From the NCBI RefSeq assembly GCF_029889745.1, contig NZ_CP123639.1, forward strand, positions 62,001-126,000: a stretch of 64,000 bases of DNA, written 5' to 3'. Each line of letters opens with the position of its first letter. Positions within the stretch are counted from its first letter, which is position 1. The position numbers were made by a program, and so were the translations under genes. Source of the stretch: Ligilactobacillus faecis. GTDB lineage: Bacteria > Bacillota > Bacilli > Lactobacillales > Lactobacillaceae. Shown in pieces: positions 1 to 7,486 of the stretch. Below the pieces are notes generated by a model. The model worked only from the letters and a program-made list of their open reading frames with translations. It did no database searches and was not told the DNA's origin.

Positions 1-53
1 TTATTACGCATATCTTTTGTAAAGTGCATCGTCTGTAATTTATTCCATTCCAT
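1..53 (-). CDS. Partial CDS, N-terminus only, function unknown
   Basis: An ATG at position 53 opens a frame starting MEWNKLQTMHFTKDMRN that runs off the window edge. An AAGGAG Shine-Dalgarno lies about 10 nt upstream, inside the last codons of the preceding nuclease gene, so the two are probably translationally coupled. Seventeen residues are too few to identify it; a relaxase or conjugation gene would fit the position but this is a guess. Confidence 0.5.
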   Translation of the reverse strand, partial: MEWNKLQTMHFTKDMRN

Positions 54-57
54 TATT

Positions 58-825
58 CTATTTCTCCTTTACTGTTGTCCCATCTAAATAATTTATTTTG
101 TATCCCGGCTGTACATTAAAGATAAAAATATTGAATTCTATTTGATTATTCTCAACACTTTTCGCTTCCATTCGTACACCTTTTACTACTAAATCAATGC
201 CGTTAAAAATTGGTGTCACTCTATATAAAACATGATGATTTGTTGTTCTAATATAATTAGCGATTTCTTTTTCGTAATAAACCATTGACTGTTGTTCATT
301 CGCAAAATCTGCATTTAAAGCGCGAGTTCCTGTAAATAAATTTTTAGGATTATCATTCTCTCCACTCAGAGAAAACGCGATCAAATGGCATCGATTGTAT
401 AGATAACTTTGTTCACCGTTAAATATAATCTTTTTATTTTTCCACCCTGTTGGTTTTACTGAACTTATATCACCTCGATTGTTGCTTGGTAGAGACCTTA
501 AACTAAGTAAAGCCTCAGCTTGGCCAACTCTATTTAGATAGTCCAGATCCGAAAATTTTTTCCAGTGATCTTTTTCTAGAGACATTTCTTTTTGAGTGAA
601 CGTGGGAACATTATTATTAACCTGTATTACTCGCTGACCTTGAAACTCTTTTTTTGCTAATGAATTATTTAAATCTTGATCAGGCGTAACATATTTTTTG
701 CCTGAGATCTGTTCAGAAAAACTTCTAGGAAATAGAATATGTTTAACCGTATCGAAGACATTCGGCTGCACCAAAATTATCAAAACAATAGTAATTACAA
801 CAATAAATAATTTTCCTTGCTTCAT
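58..825 (-). CDS. Membrane-anchored DNA/RNA non-specific endonuclease
   Basis: This 255-residue protein has an N-terminal hydrophobic anchor (about residues 6-25) and a C-terminal nuclease domain. The segment YNRCHLIAFSLSGEN is the NRxH-type active site of the beta-beta-alpha-metal endonucleases related to streptococcal EndA; the histidine is the expected general base and the following Asn-rich segment the metal site. The protein is therefore expected to sit outside the membrane and cut nucleic acid. Nucleases of this type are common next to conjugation genes in Firmicutes plasmids, where they could open the cell envelope region to DNA or degrade competing DNA; the role here is inference. It lies 9 bp downstream of the ribbon-helix-helix-like gene, in the same operon. 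Confidence 0.8.
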   Translation of the reverse strand: MKQGKLFIVVITIVLIILVQPNVFDTVKHILFPRSFSEQISGKKYVTPDQDLNNSLAKKEFQGQRVIQVNNNVPTFTQKEMSLEKDHWKKFSDLDYLNRVGQAEALLSLRSLPSNNRGDISSVKPTGWKNKKIIFNGEQSYLYNRCHLIAFSLSGENDNPKNLFTGTRALNADFANEQQSMVYYEKEIANYIRTTNHHVLYRVTPIFNGIDLVVKGVRMEAKSVENNQIEFNIFIFNVQPGYKINYLDGTTVKEK

Positions 826-834
826 TTTTTACCT

Positions 835-1650
835 CTACAACTGATCGCTTTGAGCCAAACTGATAAATTTGATCCAATTGATCATCAATTCAATATTGAC
901 ATTTAATTTAGAAATTATTTCCATATCATGTAATTCCTGACGTGTTTGTTGATCTGAAACTTTAACTAGTAAATTTTTTACTGCTAAAGCATCATCGGCT
1001 AACCGATTATCATAAATATCTAAGCCACCATTTTTTAAAATCAAATATACTTGATCAAGCATATATTGATTTAGGTTCGCAGCCTTAGCCTGCTTAGATA
1101 ATAGTTTTAGTCCCGCAATATCATCAGCACTTAACCCTCGAATTTCAATTCTTTTTTGTTCTTTTTTTATTTTTTTCTCTTTTTTATTTTCAAAAAATAT
1201 TTCAGGAGATTCATCAGTGAGTACGCTCTTTAATTTTTCGTTGTCACTTACTCGCTGAATTGTTTTTTCCGATACAATACCCTCTTTTTCATCAAAAGAT
1301 AATTCCCTATATTCTGCAAATTCTTTTAAGCCATCATCCATTAGATATAACCAATCACTAACTAAATCCGTCATTCTCAAAAAATATTTTGAAATTTTTT
1401 TCTTATATTTGACAGATTGAATATACCCATCGCCTAAAGCAAATAATGTTTTTTGCATTGATTCAAAATGATTTTTATATGCTGTTTTTTCTAAACCAAC
1501 TAAGTCATTTTCAATCTCACGGCGTAATAAAAACTGTAAATACCCATTCAATGAAGTATGACCATTTTTTCTAGCCATTGTACGTAATTTTTCTAACTCG
1601 CTTTTAGATATGCCATTAATATCTATCCGCATGATTTTTTCATTTTTCAT
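835..1650 (-). CDS. Probable relaxosome accessory protein with two RHH-like segments
   Basis: A protein of 271 residues. I chose the ATG at 1650 because GAGGTGA lies 8 nt upstream; a GTG 9 nt further up overlaps that ribosome binding site. An N-terminal segment (RIDINGISKSELEKLR...) and a second one around residues 168-208 (RIEIRGLSADDIAGLK...) share the pattern R-I-D/E-I-x-G-I/L-S-x8-L, so the DNA-binding module looks duplicated within one chain. The middle is charged and lysine-rich. It is the first gene after the candidate oriT, which carries phased TTGTAA repeats that such a protein could bind. By position and fold it resembles MobC/SmpP-like accessory proteins, but the family assignment is inferred. 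Confidence 0.6.
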   Translation of the reverse strand: MKNEKIMRIDINGISKSELEKLRTMARKNGHTSLNGYLQFLLRREIENDLVGLEKTAYKNHFESMQKTLFALGDGYIQSVKYKKKISKYFLRMTDLVSDWLYLMDDGLKEFAEYRELSFDEKEGIVSEKTIQRVSDNEKLKSVLTDESPEIFFENKKEKKIKKEQKRIEIRGLSADDIAGLKLLSKQAKAANLNQYMLDQVYLILKNGGLDIYDNRLADDALAVKNLLVKVSDQQTRQELHDMEIISKLNVNIELMINWIKFISLAQSDQL

Positions 1651-1729
1651 ACAAATCACCTCAAAAATTTCTGTACTTCATAATTCTAGCTATTAAAAAA
1701 TTATTTATATTTTTTGGGGTACTATTGGC

Positions 1730-1812
1730 TTGTAACAATTTGTAATCCGGCTTGTATTTTTTTGTAATTATTAGTTGTAATAATTTGTAAGTAAGATTGT
1801 AATAGCTTGTAA
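1730..1812. repeat. Eight phased TTGTAA half-sites (four 22-23 bp iterons)
   Basis: TTGTAA (one copy TTGTAT) begins at 1730, 1740, 1752, 1762, 1775, 1785, 1797 and 1807. The spacings are 10, 12, 10, 13, 10, 12 and 10, so pairs one helical turn apart recur every 22-23 bp on the same face of the helix. This is the layout expected for cooperative binding of a dimeric ribbon-helix-helix protein, and a candidate for that protein is encoded by the next gene. Confidence 0.75.
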
Positions 1813-1834
1813 AAGCGAGTTAATTTCACGGGTC

Positions 1835-2076
1835 GAGAAACGTTGGTACTACCAACCCGGTAGCTTGTCTACCGGTAGTTTCTCTTATGCTCTTTTCGCT
1901 AGTTCACCAGAAATCTTTGATTTCGTCTGTGAACCGAAAATGACAAGCGTAGCGCAATGCACAGAAATTTTATATTTCGTCTTGCATTTCATTCAATTTT
2001 TGTGGGTTTGCTTCTTTGTACTTTTGATTTCAAAAGTAAGTAAAGAAGCCGCCTCTGTAATTTTGATGCGCCATAT
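1835..2076. other. Candidate origin of transfer (oriT)
   Basis: No convincing gene lies here, but the DNA is dense in inverted repeats. GAGAAAC (1835-1841) pairs with GTTTCTC (1878-1884) and encloses two perfect hairpins, GTTGGTA/TACCAAC (1842-1856) and CCGGTAG/CTACCGG (1857-1875). Two related hairpins with AGAAAT...ATTTCGTCT follow (about 1899-1985). A long imperfect palindrome runs from GCTTCTTT (2010) to AAAGAAGC (2049), and TGCGCC (2067-2072) follows about 20 nt later. An inverted repeat followed by TGCGCC is the arrangement at MOBQ-type nic sites such as those of pIP501 and pSK41. The relaxase itself is not in the window. Confidence 0.6.
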
Positions 2077-2112
2077 TTCCTACTACTCTTAAATTTTTTT
2101 ATCAGTGCAACC

Positions 2113-2155
2113 AAAAAAATAACGGCCTTACTTGATATTTTTGTAAGACCGTTAT
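2113..2155 (-). terminator. Intrinsic terminator
   Basis: On the minus strand ATAACGG-TCTTAC pairs with GTAAG-GCCGTTAT and is followed by a run of seven T. It closes the long minus-strand operon that ends with the 85-residue coiled-coil gene. Confidence 0.8.
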
Positions 2156-2163
2156 CTATCTTA

Positions 2164-2421
2164 TTAATTGTTATGAATTTGTTCGTTTAGCTTCTCAGCT
2201 TTTAGTCGTTGTTTCAAATTCTTATTGATCGCTTTCTGTTCTAAAACTAACTCATCAATATCTAGATTACGTGAATTATTTTTCAATTGTAATTCCTCAA
2301 ACTTCAACCGACCATATTTTGAAAAAATTTCCAGCTCTGCTTTCGCATACGCTTCTTTGCGACTTTTGTATTTTGCCTGAGCTTTGTCAAGCTGCTCTTT
2401 GTAATTTTGTAATTTTGCCAT
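2164..2421 (-). CDS. Small coiled-coil protein, function unknown
   Basis: This 85-residue, highly charged protein (Lys/Glu/Gln-rich) is almost entirely predicted helix, with heptad-like spacing from LQNYKEQLDKAQ onward and a second helix around DIDELVLEQKAINKNL. It has no signal peptide or membrane segment. GAGGTGAGGG precedes the ATG. It is the last gene of the operon before the terminator and lies 14 bp after the membrane-anchored coiled-coil gene; a structural or regulatory part of the transfer apparatus is possible but unsupported by any motif. Confidence 0.65.
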   Translation of the reverse strand: MAKLQNYKEQLDKAQAKYKSRKEAYAKAELEIFSKYGRLKFEELQLKNNSRNLDIDELVLEQKAINKNLKQRLKAEKLNEQIHNN

Positions 2422-2435
2422 TCCCTCACCTCAGA

Positions 2436-3401
2436 TTATTTTGTATGAGCAACCTTGATAGGATTAGAGAATTCAAACGTTCCAGCTTCAATTGCTGCCT
2501 TCTTCTTTTCCAACATTTTTATTCTTACTCCAACAGTATCAATGTTTTCTCGAGCTTTTGAGATATTTTGCTGGTAATTATCAATGTCTGAATTAAGCTG
2601 ATCGATCTGTGATAGATTATCTTCCTTTTGATCACTAGTCAGATAAATTTGATCTTTTTCAAGTTCCTTGATTTTTTCCTTATCATCTCTGATCAGTGTC
2701 TGTAAATTTTTAATAGCTTTTTGCAATTTTACTTTCTGATCTTCTTGAAACTTGATTTCTCTATCAACTTCACTACTTGCTAACTTTGTCCTATCAAGTT
2801 GTCCTAACGTTTTATATGTTAACTTTTTACCACGTGTCGTGATCAAAAATTGTACATAATCTTTAGTTTTCTTACTCTTAGAACTGGATATTGTAGTACT
2901 TGAAGAGGAACTTTCTGCGAGATCAACTGAAATATTATCTGCTGTTGTACCTCGATTAATAATACTGATTGCTACAGCATCGAAATTTTGCGGTACATTT
3001 TTTACTAGAACAGTGATCTTATTATTTAAGATAGGGATCACTTCCATAGAAATTTTACTATTTCGATTTTTACTATAAATTTTCCACGTAAGATTTTTCG
3101 GATTGATCTCTGTGTTTCCTTGTGCTTTCGTTTCAAAATTTAATAGCAGCATCTGATTCTTTTTTGAATAAATTTGCTTCTTCAATTCAACTGATCCAGT
3201 ACCATTAGCGAAAACCTGCTCAGTTGCTAAATCGCTTGCCGAATAAACTTGTCGTGCCGGTGATAGCAAACCACTAACAACTAAAATTAACCAACTACCA
3301 AACAAAAACACAAAAAATATAAAGTATCTAAGGATCACTCTTTCGAGAAAAAAATTTCGAATTTGTCGCATTTTATCAAGAATTACTTTAAATAGATTCA
3401 T
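2436..3401 (-). CDS. Membrane-anchored protein with extracellular domain and coiled coil
   Basis: A protein of 321 residues with a transmembrane segment at about residues 24-46 (YFIFFVFLFGSWLILVVSGL). A beta-rich region follows (about 60-165), then a Ser/Lys linker (SSSSSTTISSSKSKK) and a long charged coiled coil (about 215-310). The expected topology is short cytoplasmic N-terminus and large outer part. The ATG overlaps the stop codon of the thioredoxin-like gene (ATGA) and has GGAGGTGAG in front, so the two are coupled. I do not recognise the family; the pairing suggests a cell-surface or transfer-channel component. Confidence 0.7.
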   Translation of the reverse strand: MNLFKVILDKMRQIRNFFLERVILRYFIFFVFLFGSWLILVVSGLLSPARQVYSASDLATEQVFANGTGSVELKKQIYSKKNQMLLLNFETKAQGNTEINPKNLTWKIYSKNRNSKISMEVIPILNNKITVLVKNVPQNFDAVAISIINRGTTADNISVDLAESSSSSTTISSSKSKKTKDYVQFLITTRGKKLTYKTLGQLDRTKLASSEVDREIKFQEDQKVKLQKAIKNLQTLIRDDKEKIKELEKDQIYLTSDQKEDNLSQIDQLNSDIDNYQQNISKARENIDTVGVRIKMLEKKKAAIEAGTFEFSNPIKVAHTK

Positions 3402-3865
3402 CGATTCTCACCTCCAAAAACTTTCTTGATAACATCTTGTTTTGCTCGATATGCGCCTCCTTGTTTTTCAGCATAAATATATTTTTCTGCTTTACCTTCT
3501 CTGATTTTAATTATTGTAGAAGCATACCTCACGTTATATTTTTTGACCAAAGTTTTCCCATTATTACTTCTGGTGTCAATAAAAAATGTGGGGATAGTTG
3601 TTTTTCTTGAATATTCGAGGATCTCTTTTTCAGCCCCTTCGCAGTATGGACAGTTCTTTTTGTAAAATACTAGATTACTATTGCTACTTTCCTTCAAATT
3701 GGTAAAGTTATCTTGATTATTTTTCTGCCTAGCATAACTATTGCTTCCAAATAGTCCAGTTAAACAGATTCCCAATAAAATTACTCCTAGAAAAAATTTT
3801 TTCAGCAATTTTCTCACTTCTTTCTGCTTTTTTCGCTTGTCAATAAAAAAATTCAAATTTATCAA
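3398..3865 (-). CDS. Exported thioredoxin-like protein (CPYC)
   Basis: A hydrophobic signal or anchor segment (KKFFLGVILLGICLTGLFG) is followed by a short thioredoxin-like domain with the active-site motif CPYC in FYKKNCPYCEGAEKE. It is probably an extracytoplasmic thiol-disulfide protein, as found in many Gram-positive conjugation loci. The start is uncertain. The longest frame starts at a TTG (3865) with no Shine-Dalgarno; a GTG at about 3817, just before MRKLLKKFFLGV with AGAAAGAA upstream, gives a more normal signal peptide and about 139 residues. Its 5' end lies inside a 71-bp repeat that also holds tiny reading frames. Confidence 0.7.
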   Translation of the reverse strand: MINLNFFIDKRKKQKEVRKLLKKFFLGVILLGICLTGLFGSNSYARQKNNQDNFTNLKESSNSNLVFYKKNCPYCEGAEKEILEYSRKTTIPTFFIDTRSNNGKTLVKKYNVRYASTIIKIREGKAEKYIYAEKQGGAYRAKQDVIKKVFGGENR

Positions 3866-4009
3866 AACGACATTATAGTTGCCAATTTTGCGTCATCTTA
3901 TTTACCACCTTTCTTCATGATTTAAATAAATTTTATTTGTCAACAAAAAATTTGAAAACTTCCAAAACGACATCGTAATTACCAATTTTGCGTCACCTCA
4001 TTTACCACT
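3839..4009. repeat. Two 71-bp imperfect direct repeats, 100 bp apart
   Basis: Positions 3839-3909 and 3939-4009 align over their whole length at an offset of exactly 100 bp. Shared blocks include AAAACGACAT and CCAATTTTGCGTCA. On the minus strand each copy carries GTGGTAAATRAG followed by a tiny reading frame (MTQNWQL and VTQNW). They form the leader between the 95-residue protein gene and the thioredoxin-like gene. Confidence 0.8.
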
Positions 4010-4015
4010 TCAAAA

Positions 4016-4303
4016 TTACCAAATTTCAATTTGCTTATCAGTGTCGCTTTTCCCATCTAATTGATCAGCGACTAATTTTTCGGCCTCATAAGCATTGTTG
4101 GCCATAACTAGAAAATTTTTATTTACTCCTTGATGCTCATGATCAACTAAATACAGTTTTTTCGTCACTTCCCTATAGTTGTTGTTATCTCTATCCGCAT
4201 GGTCATCTTCTAAATATGTAGCAAGCCCTGAACAATAAAATAAGCACAACAAGGTACCCCAAACAATTAACCAACTTTCATCAAATATCATTTTTATTAT
4301 CAT
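4016..4303 (-). CDS. Small membrane protein, function unknown
   Basis: I start this gene at the ATG at 4303, which has AAAGGAG 8 nt upstream, giving 95 residues; a longer in-frame extension lacks a ribosome binding site. One transmembrane segment (SWLIVWGTLLCLFYCSGLA, residues 10-28) is followed by an acidic, Asn-rich tail. The tail segment EVTKKLYLVDHEHQGVNKNFLVMANNAYEAEKLV resembles a short alpha/beta unit. A degenerate duplicate of its 3' part lies at 4404-4453. I do not recognise the family. Confidence 0.6.
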   Translation of the reverse strand: MIIKMIFDESWLIVWGTLLCLFYCSGLATYLEDDHADRDNNNYREVTKKLYLVDHEHQGVNKNFLVMANNAYEAEKLVADQLDGKSDTDKQIEIW

Positions 4304-4403
4304 TTTTATTCTCCTTTCAGTACCATATATTCGAAAAAACATTCCATGTCCACTCTTGTCTCGTAGTTGTTTTTCATCACAAGGTAGCTTTACCAACATT
4401 CTT

Positions 4404-4453
4404 GGTTGTAACTAGAAAATTTTTACTCAGTTAAATACAGTTTTTCGTCATTT
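4404..4453 (-). pseudogene. Remnant copy of the 4016-4303 gene
   Basis: TAACTAGAAAATTTTTA and TAAATACAGTTTTTCGTCA occur here and, farther apart, at 4107-4173 inside the intact gene. The encoded KNFLV is conserved but the sequence between the blocks is deleted. It therefore looks like a decayed tandem duplicate rather than a gene. Confidence 0.5.
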
Positions 4454-4921
4454 TTTCTTGTTATATAAATTAATCTTTTTCATGATGCTAGTTTCCATTT
4501 CATGTTTGAGAGATTTAAAACACATCATTAAGATAAACGTTATGGATACCCTGTCTAGTAAAGAAGCAGAACTTATAGGTAACCATGTCAATATCAATCC
4601 TATATAGCCAAAAAAAGCTACTGGACAAATATAGAAATACCATCTGATTGATCTATACAAACTATGATTTTCAATTTTAAAAATATCCCAGTCAGTAACT
4701 GATGGATACAAAATACTATGCAAAAAACTGCCCAAGATAGTTTTAGACTCTTTTCCTGTCCAACCATAATGTAGAATATATAGCTCTCTATTTTCATTTA
4801 CATAACAGATATAATATTTGTTTCTCAATCGTTCTATGACCGCTATCATAGACATTTCATCTTCGAATTGATCGATCATTACCTTTCCAAAAAAATTATT
4901 TTTGTAAGCTAACTTATACAT
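4448..4921 (-). CDS. Membrane protein, function unknown
   Basis: A protein of 157 residues with a soluble N-terminal half (residues 1-85; MYKLAYKNNFFGKVMIDQFEDEMS...) and two C-terminal transmembrane helices (about 91-115 and 122-142). AGAGGAG lies 9 nt before the ATG. It sits between the helix-turn-helix protein and the small membrane protein in the same operon. No motif is recognised. An immunity, entry-exclusion or transfer role would fit the location but is not supported by sequence. Confidence 0.65.
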   Translation of the reverse strand: MYKLAYKNNFFGKVMIDQFEDEMSMIAVIERLRNKYYICYVNENRELYILHYGWTGKESKTILGSFLHSILYPSVTDWDIFKIENHSLYRSIRWYFYICPVAFFGYIGLILTWLPISSASLLDRVSITFILMMCFKSLKHEMETSIMKKINLYNKKK

Positions 4922-4951
4922 AACTTAAGCTCCTCTCTTTCAAATGATCTC

Positions 4952-5698
4952 TTAGCTACGATCAATTTTGTATTTATGGCGGATTTGTTTAACATAGCGT
5001 TCAAACTGACGACGTCCAATAGTAAAATCTTTATGATTATCTCTAATAATTTCATATAGCCGGTGTGATGATATCGTATTATCTTCATACAAATGCTCCA
5101 AAATATCATGGTGATACATTTTTAACGATTTTCCTCTTAGATACTCTAAAAATTCATGTACGTTCATCTTTAAATAACGTCGCACTGTCTGTCTAGATAT
5201 CCCTTTATCTCTAGCAATTGCACTAATATTTTTACCGCTTTTGTACATCCTGTGTACATCGCAATAAACCTTAAACTTTCCTTCAGGCAACGCCACTTTA
5301 GACCAATCATTTTCGCTTGTTCCTGATCCGCTTAAGCTATTAAGTTCTCGTTGAAATCTACTATGTGCAGCATACATATAGCCCAATAATTCCATGTCAA
5401 ACTCTTCGATCAATTTAATTATTGGCAATATAGGATAGCCTCGTTTTGCTTCTTTTTGTAATTTCAATCGTACAGCATTTTGCTCTGAAAATACCCTATC
5501 CACCCTGATTATGGCCGGAATTGGTGTCAAGATGTCTTCAGCTTGATAGAAAGTCCAGCAAACACTATCAACCTTAATTAATTCAAAGTCAGGGTGTCCC
5601 TTAGATACTTTAAACTCATAGCAAAGTTCCTCTTGTCCCCCGCCTAAGAGATAATACCCTTGAACAATCTTCCACTCTACTTTTTTCTTGTCAGTCAT
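4952..5698 (-). CDS. Helix-turn-helix protein of the replication/transfer module
   Basis: A protein of 248 residues. The segment MYKSGKNISAIARDKGISRQTVRRYL (about 153-178) is a resolvase/Hin-like helix-turn-helix. The N-terminal half contains no recognisable catalytic site; a second helical region near the C-terminus (HRLYEIIRDNHKDFTIGRRQFERYVK) could be another DNA-binding element. GGGGGAAG precedes the ATG, which overlaps the stop codon of the upstream 51-residue gene (ATGA). Its place just downstream of the replication gene suggests a copy-number or operon regulator; this is inference. Confidence 0.6.
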   Translation of the reverse strand: MTDKKKVEWKIVQGYYLLGGGQEELCYEFKVSKGHPDFELIKVDSVCWTFYQAEDILTPIPAIIRVDRVFSEQNAVRLKLQKEAKRGYPILPIIKLIEEFDMELLGYMYAAHSRFQRELNSLSGSGTSENDWSKVALPEGKFKVYCDVHRMYKSGKNISAIARDKGISRQTVRRYLKMNVHEFLEYLRGKSLKMYHHDILEHLYEDNTISSHRLYEIIRDNHKDFTIGRRQFERYVKQIRHKYKIDRS

Positions 5699-5850
5699 AT
5701 ACTTCCCCCGATTCTTATAATTGTGTATGGTCCACTAAATTTAGTTTGATGTAGTAAATATCTTTGAGCTTCACCTCGAGACGTAAATATAATGATTCCA
5801 TCTTCGTCTTCTAAGTATTTCTGTAAGCTAAATGAAAAAATGTAAAACAT
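5695..5850 (-). CDS. 51-residue protein, function unknown
   Basis: A short frame beginning MFYIFSFSLQKYLEDEDG and ending RIGGSI has AGGTAGGTG 8 nt before its ATG, and its TGA overlaps the ATG of the helix-turn-helix gene. The overlap and the good ribosome binding site argue for translation. The sequence contains a mixed alpha/beta pattern and no membrane segment or known motif. Confidence 0.55.
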   Translation of the reverse strand: MFYIFSFSLQKYLEDEDGIIIFTSRGEAQRYLLHQTKFSGPYTIIRIGGSI

Positions 5851-5942
5851 ACTGATACACCTACCTAAAGCACATGCAAACTCCCTTTAATCTACAAGCA
5901 CACTATCCTAGATATATGTAAATGGCAATTGGACCATTTAAA

Positions 5943-7385
5943 TTATGAAGAGTTCACGTTCAAAAATTCTGTCTGTTTTGCCCGTGGTTGTACTGCACCT
6001 GAATCTTTAAGAGTTGAATCAATGTCCAAAAGATCACTGATTCTCGAAATATAATCATCTTTTACTTCACGCTTCTTACTTATTAGGCCAATAACAACTA
6101 GCGCAATCAGTGTTATCTTTGTGCTACCAAAACGACCTCTCGTCGTTTTGACACTGATCTTATTTACAAGTCTTTGTCGTAAGACTCTAAACGTAGTTTT
6201 ACTGATACCTAATTCAGACATCAGTTCTTTATTTGTGCAGCTCAAATAAGGCTTGTCCACGCTACAATTTTTGCGTAAATAAGCTAATAGATCGTTCTCT
6301 GATTCTGCGTAATGGTTATATTTACGCTCTGAACGATTTTTAGCAAATTTATACCAGCCACTTCTTCTTGAAAAGAGATCATTCTCTTTTAATGAATCAT
6401 CAACCCATGTTTGTAGCAGCTCAACAATATATTCTCGTTGAGCTGCCTTATATTTCCCGGAGTATGCGCTATTAATAATTCGCTGTACCTCGGAAAATTT
6501 TAACGGCACTGCCAGTCGATCATTGAACTGGTACAAATTATATTCGCAATTTTCCTTAGTTTTACCTGAAGAAAAATATGCGAGTGCCAAGGTCAATATA
6601 GCGTTATTGCGGCCAAGCATGCCTTTTTGACCACGAATATTGCCCTTATGTAACAACAAATCAAACCACGGTTCGTCAATTTGTCTATTTATATTTTTAG
6701 GCCGAATTAATTTCATGGCCCCCTTGTCACTAAACGAATCTTCTTGTTTATAAGACCACTGTAACCATTCATCAAATGAATAACAGTTATTCTCATCAAA
6801 ATACAACACGTTATCTTTACGTGGTATTCTGAAGATTCCAAAATCGTTACAACCAGTATCAACATTGAATTGATTGGCATAAAGTCTTCTTAGATTAGCT
6901 GAAATTCGTTTGGCAACCTTTACTACTTTAAAATTAGTATGTTTGGTTACAAACGCTGGATTATCTAACACAAAATAGACCTGATATCCTTTTACAGTTT
7001 CAAGGATCATTGTAGGCATGAAACCACTATCGAGTCCTTGTAATAGGATCTCTGTCCATTCTGTTTCCTTATCGTCAATATCAATCACAAAAGCATTAAT
7101 TTGACGAAGATTGTTCTCACTGTAGCCTGTTACTGTGCCATCTGCTTGTTTTTTTCCATAGCAGTACACATTTGGTGTCCAATGACTATATTCACCCCAG
7201 CTATCCGTTAAAGCTTCTAACGAGGTCATAATTACTCCACGCCCTAGTTTGAGCGTTTCTTTATCTCTAAAGCCAAATATGGCACCTTTATTTTCTTCAG
7301 AATAGCCTACTGGTTTTAAATGACTATTGAAATACTTGAAATCTCTTAAGCCAGATCCGACTATCAGACTATATATTTTTTCCAT
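5943..7385 (-). CDS. Primase-type plasmid replication protein
   Basis: A protein of about 480 residues; the ATG at 7385 is used because GGAGGTGAAA precedes it. The N-terminal half contains an archaeo-eukaryotic-primase-like pattern with an acidic pair in FVIDIDDKETEW and a later CNDFGIFRIPR motif. Residues around 265-320 (LALAYFSSGKTKENCEYNLYQFNDR...VQRIINSAYSGKY) match the primase C-terminal helical (PriCT-1) type. A winged-helix-like segment follows (CTNKELMSELGISKTTFRVLRQRLVNK). Proteins with this layout initiate replication of Firmicutes plasmids and some phages. No iteron array is obvious beside the gene. A phage-type primase is the main alternative. Confidence 0.7.
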   Translation of the reverse strand: MEKIYSLIVGSGLRDFKYFNSHLKPVGYSEENKGAIFGFRDKETLKLGRGVIMTSLEALTDSWGEYSHWTPNVYCYGKKQADGTVTGYSENNLRQINAFVIDIDDKETEWTEILLQGLDSGFMPTMILETVKGYQVYFVLDNPAFVTKHTNFKVVKVAKRISANLRRLYANQFNVDTGCNDFGIFRIPRKDNVLYFDENNCYSFDEWLQWSYKQEDSFSDKGAMKLIRPKNINRQIDEPWFDLLLHKGNIRGQKGMLGRNNAILTLALAYFSSGKTKENCEYNLYQFNDRLAVPLKFSEVQRIINSAYSGKYKAAQREYIVELLQTWVDDSLKENDLFSRRSGWYKFAKNRSERKYNHYAESENDLLAYLRKNCSVDKPYLSCTNKELMSELGISKTTFRVLRQRLVNKISVKTTRGRFGSTKITLIALVVIGLISKKREVKDDYISRISDLLDIDSTLKDSGAVQPRAKQTEFLNVNSS

Positions 7386-7404
7386 TAATTTCACCTCCAG
7401 CCAA

Positions 7405-7445
7405 ATAAAAAAACCTATACTAGAGATAAATCTCCAATATAGGTT
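7405..7445 (-). terminator. Intrinsic terminator upstream of the replication gene
   Basis: AACCTATA pairs with TATAGGTT around an AT-rich loop and, on the minus strand, is followed by seven T. It lies about 40 nt after the stop codon of the truncated gene at 7487-7621 and about 20 nt before the replication gene start. The stem resembles the leuS T-box terminator at 60084-60112, but no T-box antiterminator sequence is present. Confidence 0.7.
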
Positions 7446-7486
7446 AAAAAATTTACTTTTATTTTAAATAGCTAAGAAGGTATTTT

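Noticed and set aside
1865-2092. Plus-strand frame of 75 codons
   Set aside because: It lies wholly within the inverted repeats of the candidate oriT, has no ribosome binding site, and its residues reflect the repeats.
7405-7445. T-box riboswitch upstream of the replication gene
   Set aside because: The hairpin resembles the leuS T-box terminator, but the GGTACCGCGG core and stem I are absent; it fits an ordinary terminator for the truncated upstream gene.
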